Assembly: GCA_900110595.1 (NCBI GenBank)
Contig: FOEZ01000011.1
Span: forward strand, 1-64,000
Direction: 5' to 3'
Origin: Arthrobacter sp. OV608
Lineage (GTDB): Bacteria; Actinomycetota; Actinomycetes; Actinomycetales; Micrococcaceae
Length of the DNA: 64,000 nt
The translations under genes and the position numbers were made by a program. Below the pieces are notes generated by a model. That model had not been told where the DNA came from and did not search any database. It saw only the letters and a program-made list of their open reading frames with translations. Positions 1 to 9,091 of this stretch are shown piece by piece. How positions within the stretch are numbered: the stretch's first letter is position 1; the number at the start of each line of letters is the position of its first letter.

Positions 1-509
1 ACGCCGGTAGAACACGAACAGTTCCTTACCAGCAATAAACTTCAGCCGGCACAAGCCGCCTGATCAACTGTCCACGATTTGCGGGTAACCCCACAGGAAG
101 TTTGGTGAAGGCCTTGTAGCGCTCCCCCATCCCTTCCATGATGAGGCTGAACTCCCCATGGGTGAGGAACATTGCCTCGTCCTCAGCCTTTTCAATACCG
201 GGAAGCTCACGTCTTCGTGGTTCCGCTCGACGGATGGATCAGCAGGTCGCTGTGCTCCTGGATGACCTCAGCCCCTGTCGGTGTGCGCTTCTCGTTGGAG
301 AGGATGGCATGCTGCGCGATTTCGAAGGACTGGCCATTTGCGTCCAGAAGCCTCTTCAGCGTCTCGGCTTCAATGAGTGTGCCAACGGTGAGGCCTTGCG
401 AAGCGCGGGTTTTTGGATCCCGCCATCGCACCATATAGGACTTGGAACCATCCTTTTTGGTGCGTGTACTGATGCTGGCCAAAGAAAAACGGCTCGCCCG
501 TGTACACAC
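1..509 (-). pseudogene. Tyrosine-recombinase (phage integrase) remnant, frameshifted, cut by window edge
   Basis: The minus strand from 509 to 207 encodes an integrase N-terminus: an arm-binding region with KKDGSKSYMVRWRDPKTR, then a helical core-binding start. It stops at 207. Homology resumes in another frame over about 206-13 (EDEAMFLTHGEFSLIMEGM, then GERYKAFTKLPVGLPANRGQ), then stops, before the catalytic R-H-R-H-Y domain. The start codon lies only 58 bases left of the first tRNA-3'-end repeat, the usual place for an island integrase. Family assignment is from the N-terminal pattern. Inactivity is inferred from the frameshift and early stop. Confidence 0.7.
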
Positions 510-549
510 TTTTGGTGGTTTTGTTCACACCCGGCCGTCCGACAGGCCA

Positions 550-699
550 CTGACCTGCGGAAACACTGTGCCCGAGGTGGGACTCGAACTACCTTCCAGC
601 TCTTGCAAACACTGGGAAGTCGCGGAAACATGCGGAATCCAAGACAATTCGGCCGGTGTACTGCCCGGTACGAAGCGAGAAGCGTTGACATTGTCAACA
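550..699. repeat. att-like module, copy 1 (tRNA 3' end plus palindrome)
   Basis: A 23-base core at 567-589 reads, on the minus strand, as the T-loop (TTCGAGT), T-stem and acceptor 3' strand of a tRNA. No anticodon or D arm follows, so it is not a complete tRNA. The core recurs exactly at 8259-8281 and 39078-39100. Left flank 550-566 matches 8242-8258 with one mismatch. The right flank (about 110 bases) is recognisably related in all copies and ends in a palindrome, here GTTGACA-T-TGTCAAC at 684-698. This fits attachment sites of a tyrosine-recombinase island and its relatives. Confidence 0.7.
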
Positions 700-1097
700 C
701 GGCGTATTTCACAAACATTGAACCCGCTCGAGCCCGCAACGGCCTCGTGGCTCCGGACGACGTCGATACTAGCGGCGCACCACGCTACGAGGTCGATCCC
801 GCAACGGACCCAACCAGCTGGTGGTCCGTACAACGCTGCTCCCGAGGTTACAAACCTCTGCCAGAGTGACACACCAGAGTGTTGGATCCTGTCCTGATGC
901 CAAGCGCTCGCGCGACCCCAGAGACGTCACCGTGGCGCTGTCTGAGAGCAACTACTTCCAGGTCGCCGGAGAGCACGAAAACGTGCGCTCCCCCTGGACT
1001 GCAGCCTCTTCGAACCGCACGGTACCGGTCGGCTTTATCCAGTATCCCGCCTCTGGGGCGTTCAAACCGCAAGTCTTGAAAGCAGTCCAGTCACTAG
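700..1097. other. Non-coding stretch
   Basis: I see no convincing gene here. The open frames crossing it have atypical composition and no family resemblance. It separates the att-like module from the 3' end of the DUF4238 gene. Confidence 0.5.
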
Positions 1098-2195
1098 CTA
1101 CGTCTGTTCAGATTCTGCCACTTCAAGGATGTCCTCATGCCGTAGCCTCCGGATCGGACGTCGTGCGGGAGTGGAGTTCAGGCGCGCTGCCGCCGACGAT
1201 CCGTAATCACGCACAGTGAGCAGCGGCTGCGGCGGAGGCACCTTCAATGATTCGAATGACGGGTGATCGGGCCGGGCCGCAACCCAGTCAATCGCCGAGC
1301 TGGTCATGAGCCGGTTGAGTTCCTCTGCGAAGGATTGTGCTTCCACACCGGCGAGGTGGACCTCGGCGGGAAGATTGCGGCGACCCCGAGGACCGTATAC
1401 CAACAGAACAGCCGGCCCCACCGGGAGCATAATGACTTCGGCATTGGCGAACCCGCGACCGCCCTCCAGACGGACAAAGTTTTCGGACGTCAAGTTTGGC
1501 TTCGACTTACTCCCATTGACTGATTCGTGCTGTTCGGCCTCGATAAGTACTGGCTCGTCTCCGATGATCAGGAGCGGCTTGTCGAGGTGGATAAGCGAGG
1601 TAGAACGACCTTTGAGCGTCTCCTCAGCTCGTTGAGCGAGGTTTCCGAACATCTTGAGATGTTCGTTGGGGTGGGGAACGAAGTCACGGTCCCGGATGTC
1701 CTCTTCGGTGATCTTGTCCTGATTGAGAAGTTTGACGGTGTAGTCAGCAATGACCTCAATCGAGCGTCTTATGCGCATGCCCCGGACTGCTTGCATTGCG
1801 ACAAACGCATCGAGGGTGGCACGCTCCTGCAGAGTGAAAGCGCGCGGCTTTACGAAGGCGCCGAAGTCGAGATGCTGCCGGAGAATCTCTGCGGTCCCGC
1901 CTTCTACGGTGCTCAGAAGGGATTCCAGGCTCGAGTCGAGCCCCGAACTGTCGGTGACTGCGGTGTAGAAGTCACGTACGGCGAGGTCGCTAATCGAGCG
2001 CGTCGAGGCTTTGCCGTCGCGTCTGCTCCGGACTCTCAACTTACCGTCCGCCGACGCAAACCTCGCTAAGAGAAACCTGGGAACTATGTGGTGACGCTTG
2101 CCGACTGCCGACTGTTGATCGAGTTTGCCCAGCCATTCCCGTGCTCGACGTTCGGCCTCCCGTTCGGAGGCATGCGGCTGGAGAAGGTCAGTCAT
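1098..2195 (-). CDS. DUF4238 family protein
   Basis: 365-residue protein with the DUF4238 signature near the N-terminus, HHIVPRFLLARFAS. A helical middle and a later beta-rich part (PLLIIGDEPVLI, then GFANAEVIMLPVGPAVLLVYG) match the usual DUF4238 layout. The ATG at 2195 (MTDLLQPHASER) is preferred because the reading frame upstream has no family resemblance. Biochemical function is unknown. DUF4238 genes are often found in islands. Being the first gene after an att-like module supports an accessory, possibly defence, role, but this is context only. Confidence 0.75.
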   Translation of the reverse strand: MTDLLQPHASEREAERRAREWLGKLDQQSAVGKRHHIVPRFLLARFASADGKLRVRSRRDGKASTRSISDLAVRDFYTAVTDSSGLDSSLESLLSTVEGGTAEILRQHLDFGAFVKPRAFTLQERATLDAFVAMQAVRGMRIRRSIEVIADYTVKLLNQDKITEEDIRDRDFVPHPNEHLKMFGNLAQRAEETLKGRSTSLIHLDKPLLIIGDEPVLIEAEQHESVNGSKSKPNLTSENFVRLEGGRGFANAEVIMLPVGPAVLLVYGPRGRRNLPAEVHLAGVEAQSFAEELNRLMTSSAIDWVAARPDHPSFESLKVPPPQPLLTVRDYGSSAAARLNSTPARRPIRRLRHEDILEVAESEQT

Positions 2196-2708
2196 GCTCT
2201 TTATTATCAGCCCTGCCGCCAACGTTCCCGCGTCAACGCACTCCGCTGTTTGGCAGCGGTGGCAGACATGCCGTCCCATACACGGACTCAGATCAGCCGG
2301 GTGAGCATGACCGGACCGACCGATCTTCACGCCGTTCCAGATCCGCATAACAAGAGGGACGTACAGGAACTCGGAAGCACATCGTCCATCAGCGGCGGCG
2401 GATGCTCGTGAGGTAATAGCACGGGACAGCGAGCAACATGACGAGGATGCCCCCTCCGAGTCCTCGACGGGTGCGAACCCAGTCGATGAGGATATTCGTA
2501 GTCAAGTAGCAAGTGAGGACGCTTGCAGCTCAGTCGGATTGTGTCGGCAGTCCTCTCCAAGGGAGCACCCCCATCTTGAAACACGGGCAGGCTTCCGGCA
2601 CTGGGTGTAGTGGTGCCTGTCACGCGATCAGCTACGTCGGAGATTCAAGGCTCGCGCTTTTCTCTGTTGTCATCCACACCGCCTCCACCTGAGCGTTCCC
2701 CAAAAGAG
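2196..2708. other. Mostly empty stretch with a possible tiny membrane ORF
   Basis: No clear gene. On the minus strand 2505-2389 a TTG-initiated frame of 38 codons encodes a hydrophobic segment (GGGILVMLLAVPCYYL) ending in SIRRR. It could be a small membrane peptide or the tail of a lost gene, but it has no obvious ribosome binding site and no relative I recognise. Confidence 0.3.
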
Positions 2709-3590
2709 TCAGCCCAAACGATCACTAACTTTGAGAAGGTAAACAATCAGCGATCCCATCCTTGCAAATAGGTAGTCATACGCTTCCTGGGGCACAGAGT
2801 GGGTGCCCGTTTCGTGATGGCGAATCATGAAGTCGTTGCCCAAGTCCGTCAAAGCCAACATTTCCGTACTCGCGATCTCACGGAAAGCCTCATTCTCGAT
2901 GTTGCGGAGCAGGGCAATAGCGCTCTGTTTCTTGTTGCCCTGCACGTCAATTGTCTTCAGTCGCGTAAAGGCATCCCACAGTTTGTCCAGGCCAAGACCT
3001 CGGCTCTTTTCATCCCTGGACCGGAAGAGTTCTTTAGCGTGCTGGAGCAGCCCGTCCAACTCTTCGTCGCCAGTCGCCGGGATCAACTGTTCCATCACTT
3101 GTTGGACGGGACGGGTTCCGGTTCTGACAATTTGCATGTCCGAGGTCAGCTCGTACATCGTCCCTCCCCGGTGAAGGATGTCGTTCACGTCCATCCGAAA
3201 AGACTTGCGCCCGGCTTTCTCGTCAAAGGTCAGTTCGTGGTGCTTCATGTACTCGTGCCAGCGCCCCTGGATCGGCTTCGCAATCCTGTTGGCCGCGTAT
3301 TCGATGAGGTCGAAGAGGACTTCATCAGTCTGAGTCGGGCTCAAGTTGCCCCACGGATCCTTTCTGAGATTCGGAAGAAGTGCACCAAGATTGCTCCAGA
3401 GCGCCTCTACGTCAGTTCCGCTCACGCCGTTGCCGTCAGCGCAGTGCTCAGGAAATTCGTTGGCAAGCCAGTTGGCTTGGGCTTTGGTCTCGAATAGAGA
3501 TTGGAGGCCCTTTGAAGTAGCCTCTGGCAGTTGCTCGCGGATTCGAGGCACCTGGCCATTCACCCGATCAGAGTAAAAAGTACGCGTCAT
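2709..3590 (-). CDS. AbiJ-like protein (possible abortive-infection factor)
   Basis: 293 residues from the ATG at 3590 (MTRTFYSDRVNG). A GTG start at 3662 would add 24 residues without family likeness. The C-terminal half carries the pattern seen in AbiJ/HEPN-related proteins: RSRDEKSRGLGLDKLWDAF, a following helix, then NDFMIRHHETGTH and a hydrophobic end (LIVYLLKVSDRLG). The R-x4-6-H pattern is present in FMIRHHETGTH. If the family call is right it would be an RNA-targeting abortive-infection effector. It stands alone, divergent from the membrane gene at 3779. Family call is moderate and role is inference. Confidence 0.5.
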   Translation of the reverse strand: MTRTFYSDRVNGQVPRIREQLPEATSKGLQSLFETKAQANWLANEFPEHCADGNGVSGTDVEALWSNLGALLPNLRKDPWGNLSPTQTDEVLFDLIEYAANRIAKPIQGRWHEYMKHHELTFDEKAGRKSFRMDVNDILHRGGTMYELTSDMQIVRTGTRPVQQVMEQLIPATGDEELDGLLQHAKELFRSRDEKSRGLGLDKLWDAFTRLKTIDVQGNKKQSAIALLRNIENEAFREIASTEMLALTDLGNDFMIRHHETGTHSVPQEAYDYLFARMGSLIVYLLKVSDRLG

Positions 3591-3778
3591 GCGGCGATTA
3601 TTGCAGAAGCTCAACAGCTTGCCGGTCACTTTCGCGGGCACGGTCAAGAAGGAGGGGAACACACATATGTTGGCTCATCAATGACTGGCGCCTCACCTAA
3701 AAGGCCCGCCCACCCGTTCCTGCGTTTTGCAATAGCTTTGTTCCCAACGACGGCTCAGGAATGTGTAAGGATGCTCAC

Positions 3779-5104
3779 GTGACTTTTGCATACGACCAGG
3801 CGACCACTGGCGAGAATCTTCGACGGCTCCTCAAGGACTCGCGCCGCTGGGTCAATCGTAGAGTCGATTCCTTACGATTGGACGCCGACGGAACGACGCG
3901 ACGGTACGTATCCTTGGACCTGACCGTCCCAAAGGACTTGGTGTGCGGCGGTGCCTATCAGCAGATGCTGGTGCCGCTCGGTGTGCTAGAAAAGGGGACC
4001 AAACAGCGTTTTGACGCTAGTCACGATGGAAAGGCCATCCCCGTTCTTGGTCGCAAGGATAATTCAGCAATAGTGGCCCAAATGCTCAAGGCGTCGCAGC
4101 CTTCCATCCTCTCCTCAGCGCCCGGTGAAGATGCCACCGGGGACGATTTGTTCATCAAGATCGCGGCGTGTGATCCGGTTGATTCCGAGAGCATCTGGAC
4201 TGAATACGTCACCTGGAGCGAAGGAATTCTCAGCGGCTGTGATTTGTCACCGAAACAGCAAGATGATCTAGAAGCCTTCGACTCTCTCGTAGACCAGATG
4301 ACGAGGAACTTCGTTCTACTGGTTGAAGTTGATGATCAACTGGCAGGTCGCCGCGTTGTAATGAAGTACGCCCTGGATCAAGACGAGCCAATGACGAACG
4401 ACCCTGGGACGAGCCGGCTCGTCATCGCGCAGGCAGTTCCTGACCTCGGCTTTGCAGCAAGTCATCACGTGGAGTTGGAAGTTCCTGCCGGTCTTTCGGT
4501 TCGCGATCTTAAATTAGTCGAACTCCGAGGGGCAGGTGACAACCAAAAAGACCGATTTGCCAGCAAGGCGTCGACGGGTCGGGTAGCCCACGTCAGTATA
4601 GATCCCTCAACTCCCGACGCAATCGGCATTTTGCGCGCCGAGGTAGCTGTCGCCAAACAAGGCGTCTTTTCGTTTACAATCGTGACTGTCTGGGCCCTGC
4701 TTGCTGCCAGCCTGACAGCATCGTTCATCCGTCTCTTTGATGACTTTTTTATTCGAGGAGAGCCGGAGATTCCTTCACCGGCAGCCTCAATATTGCTAGT
4801 TGGCCCCGCACTCCTTATCTCATGGATGAGTCGGACGCCGGAGCATCCCATGTTGGCAAGGATGCTCCGGCCTCTACGGCACATGCTCACCATCGCAGCC
4901 TTCTCCTTGGTCGTGATGGCTGGCCTAGCTGCTGTCAAAGTACAGCCATGGATCTGGGAGTACGCATGGGGGCTGTTGCTCGTGTTGGCGCTCGTGAATG
5001 TGACGTGGCTCATTATCTTCTGCATGAACGTGCAACTCCCAACGAAGCGAAAGTTCGAATTTGGCGTAGCATATGAGAACGAAGAGGACTTGGAGGGGCA
5101 CTAA
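3779..5104 (+). CDS. Hypothetical protein with C-terminal four-helix membrane domain
   Basis: 441 residues from GTG 3779, chosen because an AAGGA lies 8-10 bases upstream; an ATG at 3761 would add six residues. The first about 290 residues look soluble and mixed alpha/beta. The rest holds about four hydrophobic helices, roughly residues 295-320, 335-355, 375-395 and 400-425, then a short charged tail. I do not recognise the family. Its stop overlaps the ATG of the next small gene (TAATG), suggesting translational coupling. Position among defence-like genes hints at a membrane effector, without direct support. Confidence 0.65.
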   Translation: MTFAYDQATTGENLRRLLKDSRRWVNRRVDSLRLDADGTTRRYVSLDLTVPKDLVCGGAYQQMLVPLGVLEKGTKQRFDASHDGKAIPVLGRKDNSAIVAQMLKASQPSILSSAPGEDATGDDLFIKIAACDPVDSESIWTEYVTWSEGILSGCDLSPKQQDDLEAFDSLVDQMTRNFVLLVEVDDQLAGRRVVMKYALDQDEPMTNDPGTSRLVIAQAVPDLGFAASHHVELEVPAGLSVRDLKLVELRGAGDNQKDRFASKASTGRVAHVSIDPSTPDAIGILRAEVAVAKQGVFSFTIVTVWALLAASLTASFIRLFDDFFIRGEPEIPSPAASILLVGPALLISWMSRTPEHPMLARMLRPLRHMLTIAAFSLVVMAGLAAVKVQPWIWEYAWGLLLVLALVNVTWLIIFCMNVQLPTKRKFEFGVAYENEEDLEGH

Positions 5105-5325
5105 TGGCTCGACGGGATCGGACACAGTCCGAAACGATGCCCGGCGTCCGATCGGGGACGCCGCGTGATGCGCTACTCAGCGGGGTTGATTCTGTTTGGA
5201 AGTCTGGCGGCGGATCGCTAAGTAAGAGCATGACTCTCAAACCATTCAGCGCGCGGCGTCGTTCTGTTGCGGCCTCTGGGACGAGTGAAAGATCTACTTC
5301 GTCAAGTGCGATTCAAAAACGGTAG
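5104..5325 (+). CDS. Small hypothetical protein, coupled to upstream gene
   Basis: 73 residues, rich in Arg and Ser, starting at an ATG that shares one base with the stop of the preceding membrane protein gene. No domain is recognised. The overlap is the only argument for expression; composition is low-complexity, so it may be a chance frame or a decayed gene. Confidence 0.35.
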   Translation: MARRDRTQSETMPGVRSGTPRDALLSGVDSVWKSGGGSLSKSMTLKPFSARRRSVAASGTSERSTSSSAIQKR

Positions 5326-5615
5326 CCGAACAGAAATTTGAAAACGGCAGCCCGATCTCGAGTTCGAGGCCTAGCTATACTGTCATCGGCCCGTTCCATT
5401 TCCGGCTGAACGAATCTGGTATGACAGAGGATTCCTCGTGTTCAACGCGGCTCAAACCCTGCGAGGTACTCAACCGGATCTGATAACCAAGAGTGCAGCC
5501 GGACACCGATTCAAGGGCCCTGCGGATCCTCGCTCGACCTCGCCCTGAAAGTAGCGCTTCGGAAGAACTGCACACATAACGACGGCGGACCACCAATCTC
5601 AGCTCCACCGACACG

Positions 5616-6119
5616 CTAGAAACGCGAAAGTGAGTTTTCGTCAGGGACGTTTCTGGTTGCCTCATTCCTGGGAAACAGTTGGACACTGTCACATCCGGGA
5701 ATGCCTCCCTCCCAGCCGCCGATATATGCACAGTGGACCTCGGACGCGCCCATCGACCTAGCGATCCACGCAGCTCGTGCCAGCCCAAACTGACCGGCAA
5801 TGGCTCCCGCGACTAAAAGGATTGCTACACCATCGTGACGCCATGCCGTGTCCGCAAGGTAGCACTCTCCAAGAGTGGAGGCCACCCCAACGATTCTCTC
5901 ACCCGAACTGTCCGCTGCCAGAAGCCTCCAACCATTCAGAGATGACAATTGTGCCGCGTGTTCAGCGGCGGCCAAGAGATCTTGACCTCCAAAGGAGCCA
6001 GCATAGCTTTGCACGGCATAAAGGAGATCGATCGCATCGTGTCCCGACCTAGCCCTGCGATTCATGAGCCCATTATGGTCGACCGGTACAGGCAGGTGCG
6101 GAAGGACCGCCGGAGACAT
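5616..6119 (-). CDS. Hypothetical protein, coupled to RuvC-like gene
   Basis: 167 residues. Start ATG 6119 overlaps the TGA of the upstream RuvC-like gene (TGATG), so the two are probably translated together. The middle is alternately hydrophobic with a glycine-rich loop (ILLVAGAIAGQFGLARAAW), followed by GASEVHCAYIGGWEGG. This looks somewhat like the phosphate-binding loop and hood of a phosphoribosyltransferase fold, but no diagnostic PRPP motif is present, so I leave the function open. Together with the upstream gene and the divergent kinase it forms a compact three-gene block. Confidence 0.55.
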   Translation of the reverse strand: MSPAVLPHLPVPVDHNGLMNRRARSGHDAIDLLYAVQSYAGSFGGQDLLAAAEHAAQLSSLNGWRLLAADSSGERIVGVASTLGECYLADTAWRHDGVAILLVAGAIAGQFGLARAAWIARSMGASEVHCAYIGGWEGGIPGCDSVQLFPRNEATRNVPDENSLSRF

Positions 6120-6607
6120 CAATCTCTGTCCGCCACAAGTCCACAGAGGGCCGCGGCCGCCGCAGGAAAGAGCTGCCGCTTCGCGACTAAGGTCGCCGCG
6201 TCCACCTCAACGTCGGACTTGGAAGTCCCGTAAGCACGACCGCATTCTTTGCCTGTGCGGATAGTTGTCTTCCCTACCAGCATTCGCGCCGCGGCAGCGA
6301 CCGCCCCCTCGGACATGAGGCGAAAGCGAGGCCCATCCTGATTGCTCGCCTTAGGGGGCCGGTCCGCTCGGCGGACAACGACGATATCAGGTCTAAGGGA
6401 CTCAATGCGCCCAGTGATGGCCGCGCTTAGTTCCTTTAGCTGGCCTGCCAAATCGCTACTGGTTGACACAACCTCGAAGCAGTCCGCAGGAATTACGTCG
6501 GACAAGGTAGGCACTTGGTCCGCGGGTAAGGAATCCTGCAGCACAACCGCCCTGACCGTGGGTTTCTTCGAGGCCGGAATGTCAATACAAAGACCAAGCG
6601 CGCGCAT
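6119..6607 (-). CDS. RuvC/RNase H-fold-like small protein
   Basis: 162 residues. The first strand carries an acidic residue (LGLCIDIPASKKP), a second strand ends in a polar turn (LRPDIVVVRRADR), then a helix with glutamate (MSEGAVAAAARMLVG) and an Ala-rich C-terminal helix with Asp (DVEVDAATLVAKRQ, then AAAAALCGLVADRD). This order of strand-D, strand, helix-E and helix-D resembles the RuvC-like nuclease fold, as in crossover resolvases. Homology is judged by pattern only. Starts 15 bases from the divergent kinase ATG, so the promoters must overlap or the transcripts be nearly leaderless. Confidence 0.5.
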   Translation of the reverse strand: MRALGLCIDIPASKKPTVRAVVLQDSLPADQVPTLSDVIPADCFEVVSTSSDLAGQLKELSAAITGRIESLRPDIVVVRRADRPPKASNQDGPRFRLMSEGAVAAAARMLVGKTTIRTGKECGRAYGTSKSDVEVDAATLVAKRQLFPAAAAALCGLVADRD

Positions 6608-6622
6608 GATTCATTGTCCCTT

Positions 6623-7714
6623 ATGTTTGTATCTGTGACTGCAACGACACCTGCACCGGCAAACTCTCTCCCGATGGGATTCATCCTGGCCTCCCGCTAT
6701 GAGGTCATCATGCCGCTGGGCAGCGGCGGGCAGGGAGTCGTGTACGAGGTGTTCGATCACCACCTCAAGCAAAAGAGCGCGCTTAAGATTCTTACAGAAG
6801 TAGCCCCACACGAGGTATGGAAAGAAGCGGAGCTCCTCACGCGTCTAAGCGGCAAGTTCCTTTTGCCGGTCCGAAACGCCGACTTGGTCAATGGGCTGCC
6901 ATACGTAGTTACCGAGATAGCGCGGCATGGAACGACGGATAATCTCCTGACACCTGGGATCGGTGTTTCTCCCTCGGTTGCGGTTAGGTGGGTCATCCAC
7001 GCGTGTCGCGGCATTGCCAGGATGCACGACTTCGGTCTCGTCCACAATGACATCAAGCCCGGGAACCTTTTTCTGGACTCACACGGAGATGCACTTGTAG
7101 GTGACTTGGGTTTTGCCTCGCAGTTGCGGCCGAGCGGTGGTGCACCGCTCTCTGGTGGAACCCCCGCGACGATGCCGCCAGAGGTGGCAGCCGCCATGCT
7201 CGCAGGAGACGCCCAAGGTGAACCTTGTTCTGTAGCAAGCGATATTTATGGACTCGGTGCCACACTCTACTGGCTTATTGCAGGCCACCCTCCTTTTGTT
7301 GGGTCCACAGCTGCGAACGTTCTTGCCCAAGTTGTGGCAGGGCCGCCGTCTCGCCTTCATACAATTGCTCCTCACGCTCCTCGGGGTATCACCCTTGCGG
7401 TGGAAAAGGCAATGTCGCCTGTAGCAGCTGAGCGCTTCCTATCAGCCGCCGACCTAGATTATGCGCTTGCTCGAGTCACGCAGAGCGCACGGGTCTGGAC
7501 TCGGATCGCTGCCCACTCGGGCCACGCTGACTGCTTCGAAGGCATCAAGGGGCGGTCCGTGCTTGCCGTCTGCGCGCGCCCAACTGGTGTTCGAACGAAA
7601 CACGAGATTATCGTCCGTCATAAGAAAAGCGGACGCTTGGCAGGCCGACCAGTTGAGGCATCGCTGCCGACGCTATCCCAACGGCTACGCACTACGATCC
7701 GCTCCTTCTCTTAG
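6623..7714 (+). CDS. Serine/threonine protein kinase with extra C-terminal domain
   Basis: 363 residues from ATG 6623; TTG 6614 or ATG 6674 are alternatives. Hanks-type kinase: Gly-rich loop GSGGQGVVYEV, ATP-binding Lys in SALKIL, catalytic loop HNDIKPGN with Asp and Asn, DLG in place of DFG, and GTPATMPPEVA in place of APE. The kinase domain ends near residue 285. About 80 residues follow (GHADCFEGIKGRSVLAVCARP) that belong to no domain I know. There is no transmembrane segment, unlike PknB. Divergence from the RuvC-like pair suggests a regulated or phage-responsive module, comparable in idea to Stk2-type kinases. Confidence 0.85.
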   Translation: MFVSVTATTPAPANSLPMGFILASRYEVIMPLGSGGQGVVYEVFDHHLKQKSALKILTEVAPHEVWKEAELLTRLSGKFLLPVRNADLVNGLPYVVTEIARHGTTDNLLTPGIGVSPSVAVRWVIHACRGIARMHDFGLVHNDIKPGNLFLDSHGDALVGDLGFASQLRPSGGAPLSGGTPATMPPEVAAAMLAGDAQGEPCSVASDIYGLGATLYWLIAGHPPFVGSTAANVLAQVVAGPPSRLHTIAPHAPRGITLAVEKAMSPVAAERFLSAADLDYALARVTQSARVWTRIAAHSGHADCFEGIKGRSVLAVCARPTGVRTKHEIIVRHKKSGRLAGRPVEASLPTLSQRLRTTIRSFS

Positions 7715-8241
7715 TCAGGGGAAGAAACGATAGGCTGCAGGATAGCCGGCGTGGCCTCCGTGGGCTTCGATTGAACCGTGCGGACATGGGAGCACCCTCA
7801 GGCGAGGGACTCGTCACCCGAGCATAAAAACCTTCGCTTCCGGCGGTACCCATCTGGCCCCCGCTGATGACTAAGAGACGGTATGGAATTGGAATTGTCC
7901 ACAGGTGAAGAACTTGATAGCTTGATCGGCCACGCGTGGTGTCCCCTCCGTGGCTTTCCCAAGTCACATTTGACTAAATCATAGAAATCGATAGATACAA
8001 GGGATCCGGGACAGGCGGACTCGCCGTCAATGTCCCCTCCGTTAGCCCCTCAGCCGGGTTACAACTCTGGGCGGCGCAGAGCTAGGACAGCTCCATAACT
8101 GTAGCGGGTTAGGAACGGGGGTCCCACCCCTCGGAAGACCAAGGGCGCCGGAGGCAAACTGACGTGGAAACCTTCGACTTTCCCATACACTCGCAAGGTA
8201 AACGCGTCAAGCTTTGTCAACAGTAAAAAGACAAAAAGCTT
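7715..8241. other. Non-coding stretch before second att-like module
   Basis: No convincing gene on either strand. The sequence leads into the second copy of the tRNA-3'-end module. Frames here are short and have no family resemblance. Confidence 0.5.
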
Positions 8242-8394
8242 CTGACCTGCGAAAACACTGTGCCCGAGGTGGGACTCGAACCGCATCCAACCCGTGCAAA
8301 GACTGGGAACACCAGAATTTATGGCCAATCCAAGCCAGTCCGACCGATGTACTGTCCGATCCGATGCTCAAGGTGTTGACACTGTCAACACCTT
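8242..8394. repeat. att-like module, copy 2
   Basis: Core 8259-8281 is identical to 567-589 and 39078-39100. Right flank is a diverged relative of the other two modules. It ends in the best palindrome of the set: two perfect 12-base arms around one C at 8370-8394 (AAGGTGTTGACA-C-TGTCAACACCTT). This could bind a dimeric protein, such as an excisionase, a repressor or the integrase itself. It marks the boundary between the defence-like block and the regulator/effector island. Confidence 0.65.
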
Positions 8395-8536
8395 CTTTTC
8401 GTCCATCCGGGCGGTTGTCATCTGGGTCACGAAACTTTTGCTGGGGCGGAGCCGGGACTGGTCGGCATAGGGCGGTTGCATGACAATGAAGTGTCCGTGT
8501 TGGTTGACCCACTCAATTGCAGGGCATGAGAAAATT

Positions 8537-9091
8537 ATGGGGATTGAGGTGGATGGTTTGTCCTCGGAACAGATTCAATTCTGGTCACTTATGGTTTCAG
8601 TTGCATCATTCCTTATTTCGGTTGGTGTGGCCATAGTCGTCGTAATTTCTGCTAGCAGGGGAGTCAGTCAGTGGAAAGAGGATAAACGTCGCGCTGAGCA
8701 AGATCGCTTGCTTGAACTCCTAAGCAACTTTAGCCGCGACATCTTTCTCGATAAAGATATAAGGAACTTAGTGACTATCATCAATTCGTCTGAAGGCACA
8801 GAAATTACCCCGAATTCGGATGAAAGAATGGGAACCGTGATCGCACTCCAGCGCCTACTTGACGTGTTAGACATGGCTGCTATGACCCTGGAACGTCTTA
8901 CCCTACCGGAAAAGGAGGTTGCCGCCTTATCTATAGCACGAGTATGCCGTTCGGCCCATAGAAGTCAGATAGTGCAAATATTTATGCGCACGGCCGATGC
9001 TATTGACGATCGGGATGCGGTGCCCAATCATGCATGGCAAAATTTTCGGCGTTATGCCCGCGGCCTAAGTAATGCGAAGGATGATATCTGA
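8537..9091 (+). CDS. Hypothetical protein with single N-terminal membrane segment
   Basis: 184 residues from ATG 8537 (MGIEVDGLSSEQ). One strong hydrophobic helix (residues about 18-38, ending in VAIVVVISASRG) is followed by basic and helical sequence (WKEDKRRAEQDRLLELLSNF), giving an N-out or N-in anchored cytoplasmic helical domain. The stretch is clearly more AT-rich than its neighbours, which suggests recent acquisition. I do not recognise the family. Small one-helix proteins of this type are common in islands. Confidence 0.6.
   Translation: MGIEVDGLSSEQIQFWSLMVSVASFLISVGVAIVVVISASRGVSQWKEDKRRAEQDRLLELLSNFSRDIFLDKDIRNLVTIINSSEGTEITPNSDERMGTVIALQRLLDVLDMAAMTLERLTLPEKEVAALSIARVCRSAHRSQIVQIFMRTADAIDDRDAVPNHAWQNFRRYARGLSNAKDDI

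Noticed and set aside
567..640. Complete tRNA gene on the minus strand at the att core
   Set aside because: Only the T-loop to acceptor 3' part is present. No anticodon arm, D arm or matching 5' acceptor strand is found within 60-80 bases in any of the three copies.
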